17,708 nucleotides of DNA from Pseudomonadales bacterium (GCA_020443005.1 JAGRJA010000024.1:1-17708); one strand, 5' to 3'; positions 1-8,439 are shown, counted from the stretch's first letter. Numbers and translations: made by a program. The notes: generated from the sequence alone by a model not told the origin.

Positions 1-1050
1 TAATTGCTGGTCTTCATCACGCTCATTGATCAATCCCATTTTCTGGCGCATCAGGCTTGCATACTGCTTAACCAGCTCGCCTTCATATTGACTGAGTAAT
101 TCGCCAAGCAGTTCTTTTGGCATGAGCGGGCTCAGCGCATGGGCCAGTGCATTCAGATTCCATAAACCGATGTGTGGCTGCCTGTCAAAAGCGTAACGCC
201 CACCATGATCGCTATGGTTACAGATGTGGCCGGGGTCAAAATCATCCATAAAAGCAAAGGGGCCATAGTCAAAGGTCAGGCCAAGTATCGACATGTTGTC
301 GGTATTCATTACACCATGACAGAAGCCGTAAGCCTGCCAAAAGGCGATCATTTTTGCCGTTGACCTGATGACTGCGAGAAAAAATTGCGGGTATTTGTCG
401 GCCCGATGGTTTAGCTCGGGGAAATGACGGGCAATCGTGTAATCAGCCAGCTTTTGTAATTCCTGATGCCTGTTACGGTAGAAAAAATATTCAAATGAGC
501 CGAAACGGATATGGCTCTTGGCAACCCGCACAACCGTAGCGCTTGATTCAATTTCTTCGCGGATAACCTGATCTTTTCCACCAATCAGGCACAATGCACG
601 GCTTGTGGGAATACCCAGCCCAGCCATGGCTTCGCTGCATAAATACTCGCGGATACTTGAGCGCAAAACGGCGCGGCCATCGCCGAAACGCGAATAGGGC
701 GTCATGCCGGCGCCCTTGATGACAAGGTCGTAAAGCCCTGTGTCTGTTTCAACTTCTGCAAGCAGAATCGCGCGACCATCGCCCAGCTGAGGTGAATAAC
801 CGCCAAACTGGTGACCGGCATAAACCATGGCCAGCGGTTTGTGTGCAGGGTGTGTGGTATTGCCACTGAATATTTGCAAAAACTGTTCGCTGGCAAGCGC
901 TTCCGGATTGAGCCCGATCAGTTTTGCGACTTCTTTGCTGCCGCTTATCAGGTGAGGCGCCTTGATGCCTTGTGGCATTACTTCGCTATAGAAGTCTGAA
1001 CCAAGCTCATGGAAATGGTTTTGAAATGTCAGGGAATCAAGTGTTTTCAA
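1..1050 (-). CDS. selO: SelO-family protein adenylyltransferase (5' part, runs off left edge)
   Basis: SelO is a pseudokinase-fold enzyme that transfers AMP from ATP to Ser/Thr/Tyr of target proteins; in bacteria it is linked to redox stress. The first 350 residues are present and the C-terminal part lies outside the window. Recognisable family blocks are YAGHQFGGYSPQLGDGRA (about residues 77-94), the run around GMTPYSRFGDGRAVLRSSIREY, and HGVMNTDNMS followed by DYGPFAFMD. The start is taken as TTG at 1050-1048 because translation from it (MKTLDSLTFQNHF) matches the usual SelO N-terminus; the first in-frame ATG would remove 24 conserved residues. No convincing Shine-Dalgarno precedes the TTG, and an in-frame stop lies shortly upstream. 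It follows phhB on the same strand after 135 bp. The family call is secure; the exact start is less so. Confidence 0.93.
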   Translation of the reverse strand, partial: MKTLDSLTFQNHFHELGSDFYSEVMPQGIKAPHLISGSKEVAKLIGLNPEALASEQFLQIFSGNTTHPAHKPLAMVYAGHQFGGYSPQLGDGRAILLAEVETDTGLYDLVIKGAGMTPYSRFGDGRAVLRSSIREYLCSEAMAGLGIPTSRALCLIGGKDQVIREEIESSATVVRVAKSHIRFGSFEYFFYRNRHQELQKLADYTIARHFPELNHRADKYPQFFLAVIRSTAKMIAFWQAYGFCHGVMNTDNMSILGLTFDYGPFAFMDDFDPGHICNHSDHGGRYAFDRQPHIGLWNLNALAHALSPLMPKELLGELLSQYEGELVKQYASLMRQKMGLINERDEDQQL

Positions 1051-1083
1051 AGTAAGGCCACGGCGGGTAAATAAATAATTATG

Positions 1084-1129
1084 CGTTGTTCATGGCAATA
1101 CAACAACGGACAGAAAGTAGGGTTTCTGT
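1084..1129. repeat. Two adjacent inverted repeats between phhB and selO
   Basis: CGTTGTT at 1084-1090 is the reverse complement of AACAACG at 1102-1108 (11-nt spacer). ACAGAAA at 1110-1116 is the reverse complement of TTTCTGT at 1123-1129 (6-nt loop). Read on the minus strand, the first-transcribed hairpin (1129-1110) lacks a T run. The second is followed by a T/A-rich stretch (CATAATTATTTATT). They may form a weak terminator for phhB and/or an operator for selO; function is inferred only. Confidence 0.35.
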
Positions 1130-1185
1130 TGCTGGGCATTTTGCAATCCTTGAATCAAGGTGCAGAACGCATACACGCGGTAATT

Positions 1186-1551
1186 TCAGGTGAGCGAGTT
1201 ATCGCTATTTGATTTTGGTAACCCGTCGGTCAGGGCCGCCAGAATGAAATCGTTTTTGTGCAGACCCCTGATTTTGTGGCTCCACCAGCGTACTTCCACC
1301 TTGCCCCATTCCAGCAGAATGGCCGGGTGATGGTCATGCTGTTCGGCGAGACAAGCCAGTTGATGGGTGAAGGCAACGGCATCCGCATAAGTTTTGAAAG
1401 AAAAACAGCGAAACAGCTGCTCTATGCCATCGCGCTCGATGACAGACCATTGCGGGATTTGTGGTAAATAGGCCTGTTTTTCCTCTGCCGTGACGAGTGG
1501 GGCATCGGCGCGACAGGCCTCACAGCGCAGTGAACATAAATCTTCAGTCAT
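1186..1551 (-). CDS. phhB: Pterin-4a-carbinolamine dehydratase
   Basis: Dehydrates 4a-hydroxytetrahydrobiopterin to quinonoid dihydropterin, recycling the cofactor of phenylalanine 4-hydroxylase; cytosolic. The 121-residue product carries the PCD signature EQHDHHPAILLEWGKVEVRWW, with the catalytic His pair followed by Pro and the downstream Trp-Trp-Ser-His and Asp. The N-terminal CEACRADAP block is typical of Pseudomonas-type PhhB. The start is placed at ATG 1551-1549, with AGGT about 7 nt upstream, rather than at an in-frame TTG five codons earlier that sits on top of the ribosome-binding site. No phenylalanine hydroxylase gene (phhA) is adjacent, so this copy stands alone. Related proteins can also act as a transcription coactivator or in other pterin pathways, so the in vivo role is open; the family call is firm. 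Confidence 0.93.
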   Translation of the reverse strand: MTEDLCSLRCEACRADAPLVTAEEKQAYLPQIPQWSVIERDGIEQLFRCFSFKTYADAVAFTHQLACLAEQHDHHPAILLEWGKVEVRWWSHKIRGLHKNDFILAALTDGLPKSNSDNSLT

Positions 1552-1603
1552 TTTGGTACCTGTCAAATTGTGGCTTGCTGGAAACCTTTCCGGTCATGCC
1601 AGT

Positions 1604-1618
1604 GTATCTCAGCGATAC
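1604..1618. repeat. Small inverted repeat upstream of phhB
   Basis: GTATC at 1604-1608 and GATAC at 1614-1618 form a 5-bp dyad with a 5-nt spacer. It lies about 50 bp upstream of the phhB start, within the 291-bp divergent region 1552-1842. It could be a regulator site or chance. I saw no clear TyrR/PhhR-type box in this interval. Confidence 0.2.
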
Positions 1619-1753
1619 CCAAAAAATGTAGAGCAATTCATCAATGCCAGCGTGTTTGGCAAAAGCTGCACGGAAGGGCTTTGCCAATGGATTGCTTGCC
1701 TACAGGAAACAAACTGTTGCCGGAAAAGCACTTAATGAATGCGTGGGCAGACC

Positions 1754-1782
1754 TTAAGATAAATTACCGTCTTATTTATAAA
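1754..1782 (+). promoter_or_regulatory. Predicted sigma70 promoter of the amidohydrolase gene
   Basis: TTAAGA at 1754-1759 (4/6 to TTGACA) and TATAAA at 1777-1782 (5/6 to TATAAT) are separated by exactly 17 nt. Transcription would start near 1789, giving a leader of roughly 54 nt before the ATG at 1843. Confidence 0.5.
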
Positions 1783-1842
1783 ATTCAGCAGTAATTGCTT
1801 GTATCAATAATGCAGTTCAACGGGCGTTTCACAGGGGGAAAC

Positions 1843-3558
1843 ATGTTTGATTTATTGATTATGAACGGCACCATTGTCGATGGTAGTGGCAGACCGGCTT
1901 TTCAGGGGAATGTCGTAGTAAACGATGGCAAGATTGTTTCAGTAGGCGAGGCTGCACCACCAGCCAAAAAAACCATTGATGCGAAAGGTAAACTGGTCAC
2001 GCCCGGCTGGGTAGACATGCACAGTCATATGGATGGGCAGGCAAGCTGGGATCCGCTGCTTAGCCCTGCATCCAATCATGGTATTACAACTCTTGTAATG
2101 GGTAACTGCGGCATCGGTTTCGCACCCTGCAAACCTGATGAGCATGAGCTTTTGATCAATGTTGTCGAAGATGTGGAAGACATTCCCGGCGCTGCCCTGG
2201 CCGAGGGTGTAACATGGGCGTGGGAGACCTTTCCAGAGTATCTCGATGCGTTGGAGAAAATGCCCAGAGCTATCGACATTGCTGCACAGGTGCCACACTG
2301 TGCTGTTCGCACCTATGTGATGGGGCGGCGTGGCGTTAATAATGAAAGTGCAAGTGAGCGTGATGTGCAAGCCATGGCGGCCATTGTAAAAGAAGGCATT
2401 GCGGCAGGCGCACTCGGTTTTACCACTTCCCGAACACAGCTTCATACCACCCGCGACGGGCAGGTCATGCCCGGAACCTATGCCAGTGAAAATGAATTGC
2501 TTGGCATCGGTCGGGCAATCGGCGAACTGGGCAAGGGGTTCTATGGCCTGGTTTCCGACTTTGATGACTGGCAAACAGAAATGGCCTGGATGAAAAAGCT
2601 CGCACAGGATAATCATTGTGCGGTTCACTTCGTCCTGTTTTTCAGAAAAGAAGCTGATTTTGATCGTATCAAGCAGCAAATTGCATTTTGCCGCGACGCT
2701 GAAAAAGAAGGGGTAAAGCTGATTCCTCATGTTAGCGCCAGGCCAGTGAATATTTTGATGGGCTGGGATGCAACGGTGAATCCCTTCATGTTTTGCCCCT
2801 CATTTGCAGAACTGTCGCTGTTAACCAGTGAGGCGCGTTACCAGCGATTGCTCGATCCGGTTGTTCGGGCTCAGTTGTTATCAGAAGATGTTCCCTTGAT
2901 GGGGGATGAATTTATGGACAGCCTGTCACACGGTTTCGACGGTTTTTTTGAGTTGGGGGATCCGCCAAATTATGAGCCAAAGGCAGATCAGAGTCTTGCT
3001 GCTCGCGCTAAAAAATCCGGGGTATCAGCGCGCGAGCTGGCCTATGATTTGATGTTGAAAAACAGGGGGAAAAACATGCTCTACTACCCTTGTTTCGGTT
3101 ATGAGCGCAAAAACCTTTCTGCGCAGTTTGAAATCATGAAGGATGATAATACGGTGTTGAGCCTGGCTGATACCGGTGCGCATTGCGGTGTGTTGTGTGA
3201 TGCCAGTGTGCCGACCCAGCTCTTGAGCTATTTCGTCAGGGACAGGGCAGAAGGTGAGCGCCTGCCACTGGAGTGGGCGGTACAAGCTCACACCCGAAAG
3301 AATGCTGAAGCAATGGGGCTTTTTGACCGCGGGCTGTTATCGCCAGGCATGAAGGCAGACATCAATATTATCGATTTTGAAGCCTTGCAAATTCACAGGC
3401 CCGAAGTGATCTATGACTTGCCTGCAGGCGGGCGCCGGGTATTTCAGGGCGCAGAGGGTTATCTGGCAACGATTGTCAGTGGCGAGGTAATTATGGAAAA
3501 GGGTCGGCCAACCGGTGCCATGCCGGGTCGCCTGATAAGAGGTTCGCAGGCAGCATAA
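1843..3558 (+). CDS. N-acyl-D-amino-acid deacylase family amidohydrolase
   Basis: A 571-residue metal-dependent hydrolase of the D-aminoacylase (COG3653) branch of the amidohydrolase superfamily. The N-terminal small beta domain (about 1-55) leads into the metal motif at H60-S-H62-M-D64. GNCGIGFAPC follows at 88-96, where the Cys of NCGIGF (C89) corresponds to the cysteine metal ligand of D-aminoacylases. The block VEDIPG...WAWETFPEYLDAL is also characteristic. Such enzymes cleave the amide of N-acyl-D-amino acids or related substrates; the substrate cannot be told from sequence. The late segment SLADTGAHCG sits where classical members have their conserved catalytic Asp region. The start at ATG 1843 is chosen for the AGGGGGA ribosome-binding site 5-10 nt upstream; an in-frame TTG at 1795 and ATG at 1810 lack one and give no conserved sequence. 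No signal peptide is seen, so it is probably cytosolic. Convergent with the radical SAM gene. Confidence 0.85.
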   Translation: MFDLLIMNGTIVDGSGRPAFQGNVVVNDGKIVSVGEAAPPAKKTIDAKGKLVTPGWVDMHSHMDGQASWDPLLSPASNHGITTLVMGNCGIGFAPCKPDEHELLINVVEDVEDIPGAALAEGVTWAWETFPEYLDALEKMPRAIDIAAQVPHCAVRTYVMGRRGVNNESASERDVQAMAAIVKEGIAAGALGFTTSRTQLHTTRDGQVMPGTYASENELLGIGRAIGELGKGFYGLVSDFDDWQTEMAWMKKLAQDNHCAVHFVLFFRKEADFDRIKQQIAFCRDAEKEGVKLIPHVSARPVNILMGWDATVNPFMFCPSFAELSLLTSEARYQRLLDPVVRAQLLSEDVPLMGDEFMDSLSHGFDGFFELGDPPNYEPKADQSLAARAKKSGVSARELAYDLMLKNRGKNMLYYPCFGYERKNLSAQFEIMKDDNTVLSLADTGAHCGVLCDASVPTQLLSYFVRDRAEGERLPLEWAVQAHTRKNAEAMGLFDRGLLSPGMKADINIIDFEALQIHRPEVIYDLPAGGRRVFQGAEGYLATIVSGEVIMEKGRPTGAMPGRLIRGSQAA

Positions 3559-3596
3559 AAATCACAGCAAGGCCTGATCGCTTTCAGGTCTTGCTG
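3557..3596 (-). terminator. Rho-independent terminator between convergent genes
   Basis: CAGCAAGGCCTGA (3565-3577) pairs with TCAGGTCTTGCTG (3584-3596) around a 6-nt loop: 13 pairs with one G-T wobble. On the minus strand the stem is followed by TGATTTTT, a good terminator tail for the radical SAM gene whose stop is at 3608. The tail overlaps the stop codon of the plus-strand amidohydrolase. On the plus strand there is no T run, but the same stem may still help termination. Confidence 0.8.
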
Positions 3597-3607
3597 ATCA
3601 GGATGGT

Positions 3608-5188
3608 TTATACCCCGGGCACATGGGCTATAGGGTCTTTCATGATATCCATGGCGAGAATTTCTTTGAACTCCGCGTGATTGGGGTGACCAGGCAGGTA
3701 AACAGCTTGCTCCTTATAGAGGTCGTTCGATATATGTGAACCCGCTTTCTGATAAAACGCAAACCACACATTATCAACATCATAGCTTTTGGCCATTTCC
3801 ACAAACGCCGGCATTTCCCGGAAATTATCATTCTGCACAACATAATTGAAATTGAACCTCATGATGCGCCCGGTGTTTCTCAGTTCTTGCATAAAGGCCA
3901 GCGCTTTTTGCAGTCTGCCCCAGTTGCCGCCACGCCGGACAATATCGTAGGTTTTTTCAGTGGCTGCATCGATGGAGACACTCATCAGTATGTTGTAATC
4001 ATGCAGGTTGCTGAGATTGTTCCAGGTCTTTTCAGAAAATAAAACACCATTGGTTAAAATGGTCAGGTTCTGGATTTTATGTACTTTCGGGTCAAGGCGT
4101 TTCATCAGGCGCATATAGTGCTGGCTGGCAAAGGGGTCACCATGACCGCAAATGCGCATATCGGCGGTGAAACCCTCCAGCAATTTCGGGAAGATTTTCT
4201 CTTCAAAGTGAACCAGTTTGTTTTCGTCGCCTTTTTTCTGCTCGTCGCGACAGGAAGGGCAGGTCAGGTTGCAAATCGGGTCTTCGGAAAGAACGATGTT
4301 TCGCGGGTATACATGGGGGAGCGTCAAATACTCTCCGTCAATGACTTCGCGGGAATAGGGGTGAGGCACAACATCGATATCGGGCAGCTTCTGGTTTCTT
4401 AAAAACGGACAAGCCATTTTGTTGCAGTACTGGTATGAGCCGTCAAGGATAGAGCGACGAATATCCTGAGCCATCGGTGAACCCCAGACATCTTCAAACT
4501 CGTCCTGATAAAAAGAACCGACGGAGGCATTCATCCAGTTGGTGCAGCATAAATTAACCAGTCCGAATTCTGTCGCTGTAAATTTTTCAAAGGGATCGCG
4601 ACACCACATTTTACGAAAGGGCGCAAAGCCGTTTTTCAAATCTTCGTTGATATCTGTTTTGTTGTTTTGCAGCATCCAGGCTCTTGCCCGAATATCCTGC
4701 AGGCGCAGGTCCTTGGAATGTTTTTGTGAAAACAGACCGCCGTTCTGAATAACAAACGGGTAGTCACCCTGAATGAGTTTGAGCTCAAGCAATAGCAGGT
4801 AGGTAACGGTATCTTCGCTGATAACTTTCAGGGGCTCGGGATGTTTAGCTGCAATAAAATCAACAAGAGCCTTGCATTGATCCGGATGGGCCTTGAAATG
4901 GTGCCATAAGGGGGAAAGGTCTTTTGGATGAACAGATCTTCGAAGTGTTGTTGCCGTGAACGGCATGGATAATTTTTCAATGGCAGACGATAAATTTCCG
5001 GATTGCAGATCGTCAATAATAGGCTGATCAAGATGAGTCGGGTAGTTGTGGCTTCGGTCTACAGTGAGATTGGCCAGATCATCAAGATTAACCAGCGGCA
5101 CATGATTGCCGGATGTTGTGTTCTCGCCCTGTTTTTCTGCCTGTGTATCCTTCAGGGTATCGCCCCCCCCGAACAGCTTCTTGAACAT
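3608..5188 (-). CDS. Radical SAM protein with N-terminal SPASM-like cysteine region
   Basis: A 526-residue predicted radical SAM enzyme. The [4Fe-4S] motif CNLTCPSC (C306, C310, C313; C-x3-C-x2-C) follows a beta strand, and GHGDPF (348-353) takes the place of the usual GGE glycine motif. TILTNG and SVSIDAA are the later strands of the partial TIM barrel. Unusually, the auxiliary-cluster-type region lies before this core: WC (C196), LCCTNW (C214, C215), a G-x-(acidic)-x-W spacer and YQYCNKMAC (C255, C260), which resembles a SPASM domain. Residues 1-190 are helical without a recognised family. SPASM proteins modify peptides, proteins or carbohydrates, but no precursor peptide is visible nearby. 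The ATG at 5188 has a strong GGAGAGG site 4-5 nt upstream. A run of eight G covers codons 7-9. It sits 145 bp downstream of the GGDEF-EAL gene on the same strand. Substrate unknown. Confidence 0.82.
   Translation of the reverse strand: MFKKLFGGGDTLKDTQAEKQGENTTSGNHVPLVNLDDLANLTVDRSHNYPTHLDQPIIDDLQSGNLSSAIEKLSMPFTATTLRRSVHPKDLSPLWHHFKAHPDQCKALVDFIAAKHPEPLKVISEDTVTYLLLLELKLIQGDYPFVIQNGGLFSQKHSKDLRLQDIRARAWMLQNNKTDINEDLKNGFAPFRKMWCRDPFEKFTATEFGLVNLCCTNWMNASVGSFYQDEFEDVWGSPMAQDIRRSILDGSYQYCNKMACPFLRNQKLPDIDVVPHPYSREVIDGEYLTLPHVYPRNIVLSEDPICNLTCPSCRDEQKKGDENKLVHFEEKIFPKLLEGFTADMRICGHGDPFASQHYMRLMKRLDPKVHKIQNLTILTNGVLFSEKTWNNLSNLHDYNILMSVSIDAATEKTYDIVRRGGNWGRLQKALAFMQELRNTGRIMRFNFNYVVQNDNFREMPAFVEMAKSYDVDNVWFAFYQKAGSHISNDLYKEQAVYLPGHPNHAEFKEILAMDIMKDPIAHVPGV
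5163..5170 (-). repeat. G8 homopolymer tract in codons 7-9 of the radical SAM gene
   Basis: Eight consecutive C on the plus strand (eight G in the coding strand) encode the Gly-Gly-Gly after MFKKLF. Loss or gain of one base would shift the frame at the very start of the protein. Whether the length varies is not known. Confidence 0.6.
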
Positions 5189-5333
5189 ATTGCCTCTCCC
5201 CTTATGTATTTTAGTGTTATCAGCGCTGAAACATGCCTGTAATTCTTCGTTTTAGCATATTTAAGGCAGTTATTTAAGCGAAAATTTACCTGACGCGCTA
5301 TTTTCCGGGATGGGAAGAAGTGTGAAAGTGGCT

Positions 5334-7718
5334 CTATGCGGGAAACCATCGCCCGGGCGTTGTATGAAAAAGGGCAACCCACTGTCTGAATTCGTCTGCC
5401 TTGAGCGGTTTTGAAAAATAGTAGCCCTGCACAATATCGCAACGGCATTCAGTAACCTTGGAAAGCCCGGCCACATTCTCCAGGCCTTCTGCTGTTACTT
5501 TGAGGCCGAGACTTTTTGAGAGCTGTACGGTGGCGCTGACAATCAGTTCATCGTTGGTGTTGTTTTCAATGTCTTTCACAAAGGCTCTGTCGATCTTGAC
5601 TTCGTGAACCGGTAATTGTTTGAGGTAGGCAAGTGAAGATTGCCCGGTACCAAAGTCATCAATAGCCAGCTGTATACCCATCTCCCTGAGCGCTTGCAAG
5701 ACACGAATCACTGTGTCGGTATCCTGCATCACGGCGCCCTCAGTCACCTCAAGGGCAAGTGCAGAGGGGGCAAGCCCGGCTTCCGCCAAACCGTTTTTCA
5801 AAACCTCGGGCAAGGATGGGTCACATAAATCATTCGCAGAGAGGTTGACCGCGACCTGCATTTCCATGCCTTCTTTTTTCCAGGCCGCCAGTTGGCGCAA
5901 GACCGCGCGAATCATCCACTGTGTTACCAGTTGAATGTTGCCGGCATTCTCAATCAGGCTGATGAACTGGTCGGGTGGGATAAAACCCAGTTCGGGATGC
6001 TGCCAGCGAATCAGTGCTTCGGCAGACAGGCAACGCTGTTGTAGCAGGTTGACCTTGGGCTGATAAACAACATAGATATGATTGTTGTCGAGTGAACCCT
6101 GTAAATCGCGGATGATGGTGAGTTCCCGCTGGTAGTTTTCGTCTTCTCCGGTTTGGTAGACGGTAATACCGTCGCTGTGGTTCTTGGCGGAATGATTGGC
6201 AATGTCGATGCGACGCATGATGTCATTGACATCGTGATGCGAAATATCGAAAGGCAGAATGCCGATACTGGTGCGCAGATGCAAACTTGAATCAGATAAA
6301 AGAAACTTCGTGTCGAGTGGGGCAAGTGTTTTTTTAATTTTGTCAGGTGGCATGTCATCGCTGAAAATCAGCAGGAACTCATCACCGCCCAGCCTGGCAA
6401 GCAATTCAGGAGCGGGTGTTATTGTCTGCAATCGCAGGGCCACTTCACAGAGTAACTGGTCGCCATTGTCAAAACCGAGCATGCTGTTGATGTTTTTGAA
6501 CTGGCGAATATTCACCAGAACCAGGCAGCCATTTTCGCGGGGAAGCTGTTTTTGCAGGTAGGATTCAACCGCTACCCGGTTGGCGAGGCCGGTCAGACCA
6601 TCGTGGTTGGCCTGATACTGTAATTCCTGCTCACGGGTTTCGATGTTTTTTTGCATGTCGGTCAGTGTTTGCGAAAGAATGCCAAGCTCATCTATGTTGA
6701 TTCTGGGCGGTTTGCCTGATTTGCCCTGCCCGATGCGATTGGCATAGGCAACCAGCTTCATGATGGGTCGGGTCATGTTTTTGGTGGCATACCAGCCGAG
6801 GGTGATTGCCAGAATCAGTGTGATGGCGAAAATAATAATCAGCTGGGCACGGGTATTGCGGAAGTTTTGCAACCAGGGTTCAAAAGGCAGGTGAAGGATG
6901 GCCCAAAGCCGGTTTTGGGTTGTCAGGTTATTGTCCTGCTGTGGTTCATTCAACGCAAAAAACATCGACAGATAAGCTTCATCCTCGCTGAAGATGGCAT
7001 CCTTGCTGTGGATATCCATTTGATCAAACGGCGAGAATACCGAACTGATGATTTCGTCATTAAGTGTTGAAACTGTTTTCCCTGCCTGAAGGCGTTCGTC
7101 AGATGTCTCAGGGTCACCCTTTTCCAGAGGTGCGGAAATGGCAAAGCTGACATCGAGGCCGGTGATGTTCTTCACCTCTTGCGCCAGTGCTTCATCCAGT
7201 GCAAAGCCCATACCGACCCAGGCAATGGTCGTGGGGGCGCGTACCGGTACCAGCACCAGTTGATAAACTGTTTTGTCAATTTCAACGATGACCGTCAAAC
7301 CCTCTGTACCTTTTTGTTTGGCTTTTAGCAGTATGTCGTCAATTCTGCTGAAGCCTTCCGGAATCGACAGAGTGCTGGCCAGCAATCGGCCTTCTGGCGA
7401 AAGCAGGAAGGAAAGATCGGCATTGATACGGTTGCCGTGATTTTCGAGAACAGATTCAACAGTGAATTTTTCCTGGGTGGCGACAGCACGCTTGAAGGCA
7501 AAATCGGCGGTGAGGATCTTGACGGCCGTAATTAATTGCGCAGCGCGGTTGCTGAGCGTTTCAGCAAACACATTACTGGCGACATCGAGCGCAGCCTTGC
7601 CCTGGCGTTCACTTTCTTTTTTCATTGCACTCAGGGAGGCGAAGGCAGTGGCAAGTTGTACCAGCATCATCAGGCAAACCAGAACGGTGATAAGTCGGGA
7701 TCTGAAGCTGTTGAACAT
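5334..7718 (-). CDS. Membrane-bound GGDEF-EAL protein, predicted c-di-GMP phosphodiesterase
   Basis: A 794-residue inner-membrane signalling protein. TM1 lies at about 9-31, a periplasmic sensor of about 260 residues follows, and TM2 is at about 291-310. Next come a HAMP segment (about 311-363), GGDEF (370-525) and EAL (535-785). The EAL residues are intact: E567-A-L, N625, E657 (EVTE), D687-D688-F-G-T-G, K708, E744 (AEGLE) and Q764, so hydrolysis of c-di-GMP is expected. The GGDEF motif itself (444-448) is intact. However, the first metal-binding Asp is Asn (N403 in VNIRQFK), NDxLG reads NSMLG, and no RxxD inhibitory site precedes it, so this domain may only bind GTP. The start at ATG 7718 begins directly before TM1; an in-frame TTG 36 codons earlier would overlap the upstream gene. 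It lies 19 bp after the cupredoxin-like gene, suggesting one transcript and a functional link through the periplasm. Confidence 0.92.
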   Translation of the reverse strand: MFNSFRSRLITVLVCLMMLVQLATAFASLSAMKKESERQGKAALDVASNVFAETLSNRAAQLITAVKILTADFAFKRAVATQEKFTVESVLENHGNRINADLSFLLSPEGRLLASTLSIPEGFSRIDDILLKAKQKGTEGLTVIVEIDKTVYQLVLVPVRAPTTIAWVGMGFALDEALAQEVKNITGLDVSFAISAPLEKGDPETSDERLQAGKTVSTLNDEIISSVFSPFDQMDIHSKDAIFSEDEAYLSMFFALNEPQQDNNLTTQNRLWAILHLPFEPWLQNFRNTRAQLIIIFAITLILAITLGWYATKNMTRPIMKLVAYANRIGQGKSGKPPRINIDELGILSQTLTDMQKNIETREQELQYQANHDGLTGLANRVAVESYLQKQLPRENGCLVLVNIRQFKNINSMLGFDNGDQLLCEVALRLQTITPAPELLARLGGDEFLLIFSDDMPPDKIKKTLAPLDTKFLLSDSSLHLRTSIGILPFDISHHDVNDIMRRIDIANHSAKNHSDGITVYQTGEDENYQRELTIIRDLQGSLDNNHIYVVYQPKVNLLQQRCLSAEALIRWQHPELGFIPPDQFISLIENAGNIQLVTQWMIRAVLRQLAAWKKEGMEMQVAVNLSANDLCDPSLPEVLKNGLAEAGLAPSALALEVTEGAVMQDTDTVIRVLQALREMGIQLAIDDFGTGQSSLAYLKQLPVHEVKIDRAFVKDIENNTNDELIVSATVQLSKSLGLKVTAEGLENVAGLSKVTECRCDIVQGYYFSKPLKADEFRQWVALFHTTPGRWFPA

Positions 7719-7737
7719 CGGTGTTTGCCCTGACTCG

Positions 7738-8439
7738 CTATCGGTAGTTTTTGCCAAAGCCGCGCCTGGGTGGCGCCGGTTTGCTCTGTTTACTGATGTC
7801 GATAACAAAATGTGCTGTTCGAACATCGCTGTCTACCGTGATTGTTTGTGGCTGGCTTTCCTTGTTTTGCCAGGGGTGCCAGAGCATGACTTGATATTGA
7901 CCTTCGGGCAGGTTGTCAAAAGTAATGTTCCCGGCTTCATCGGACACCGAAAGAAAGGGTGATTCGCCAACATACACATAGGCCTGCATGTGATCGTGAA
8001 TATTACAACCGAGTACCACAATGCCGGGTTGGTCAAAAAGTACGGGGTTCTCCGGTGTGTTGGCATACAGTTTCAGCTCAAAGACCTTGGGTGCTGAAAA
8101 TGAGTAAACATGGTGGCGGGTTTTGTCCCGATTGGGGAATTCAACAAGCGTGCCCTTTTGTACGGCCGATACCCAGGGTACAAAAGTCAGGTTTTGCTGG
8201 GTGATTTCACCATGAACGGTTGTGTGAGGCAGGAGTTTTTCCGAACGCAGTTCAATCACCGCATCGGGGAGTGCATCACCCTGTTGATCCTGTACCTGAA
8301 AGGAGAGTTGCGCGGCAAGGGTCAGGCAGGGGAGACACACTGAAGCAAAAAGCAGGCACATCAAACGCAAGCAAAAGCCCGCAAGAGATAGACGCCGACT
8401 TCCTGTCGTTTGATGATGGTTGCTGGAAATACCTTTCAA
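7738..8439 (-). CDS. Secreted cupredoxin-like protein ('methylamine utilization protein'-like)
   Basis: A 233-residue exported protein. An Arg-Arg start and hydrophobic stretch (about 15-43, cleavage near LTLAA/QL) indicate a Sec signal peptide. The body resembles plastocyanin-like proteins often labelled methylamine utilization protein. FPNRDKTRHHVYSFS supplies the candidate N-terminal His ligand (H109 or H110), and GCNIHDHM (C145, H148, H150, M151) supplies Cys, His and Met of a type-1-like copper site. A C-terminal beta-sandwich with LPEGQYQVMLWHPW follows. No ATG fits the N-terminus. TTG at 8439 has AGGGG 8 nt upstream and is preferred; an in-frame TTG at 8475 would add 12 residues. Followed after 19 bp by the GGDEF-EAL gene and divergent from the beta-barrel gene at 8537. 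Copper binding is predicted from residues only; a role in methylamine metabolism is not supported by any neighbour. Confidence 0.8.
   Translation of the reverse strand: MKGISSNHHQTTGSRRLSLAGFCLRLMCLLFASVCLPCLTLAAQLSFQVQDQQGDALPDAVIELRSEKLLPHTTVHGEITQQNLTFVPWVSAVQKGTLVEFPNRDKTRHHVYSFSAPKVFELKLYANTPENPVLFDQPGIVVLGCNIHDHMQAYVYVGESPFLSVSDEAGNITFDNLPEGQYQVMLWHPWQNKESQPQTITVDSDVRTAHFVIDISKQSKPAPPRRGFGKNYR

Noticed and set aside
172..363. Small plus-strand frame at the left edge
   Set aside because: Opposite-strand shadow of selO, whose conserved motifs cover the whole interval.
1939..2730. Long open frame (263 codons) antisense to the amidohydrolase
   Set aside because: Lies wholly inside a well-conserved coding gene, has no ribosome-binding site or recognisable domain, and its composition is that of an opposite-strand shadow.
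7738..8439. Methylamine utilisation function for the cupredoxin-like gene
   Set aside because: Only the name of similar database entries points there; no methylamine dehydrogenase, amicyanin or maturation genes are present in the window.
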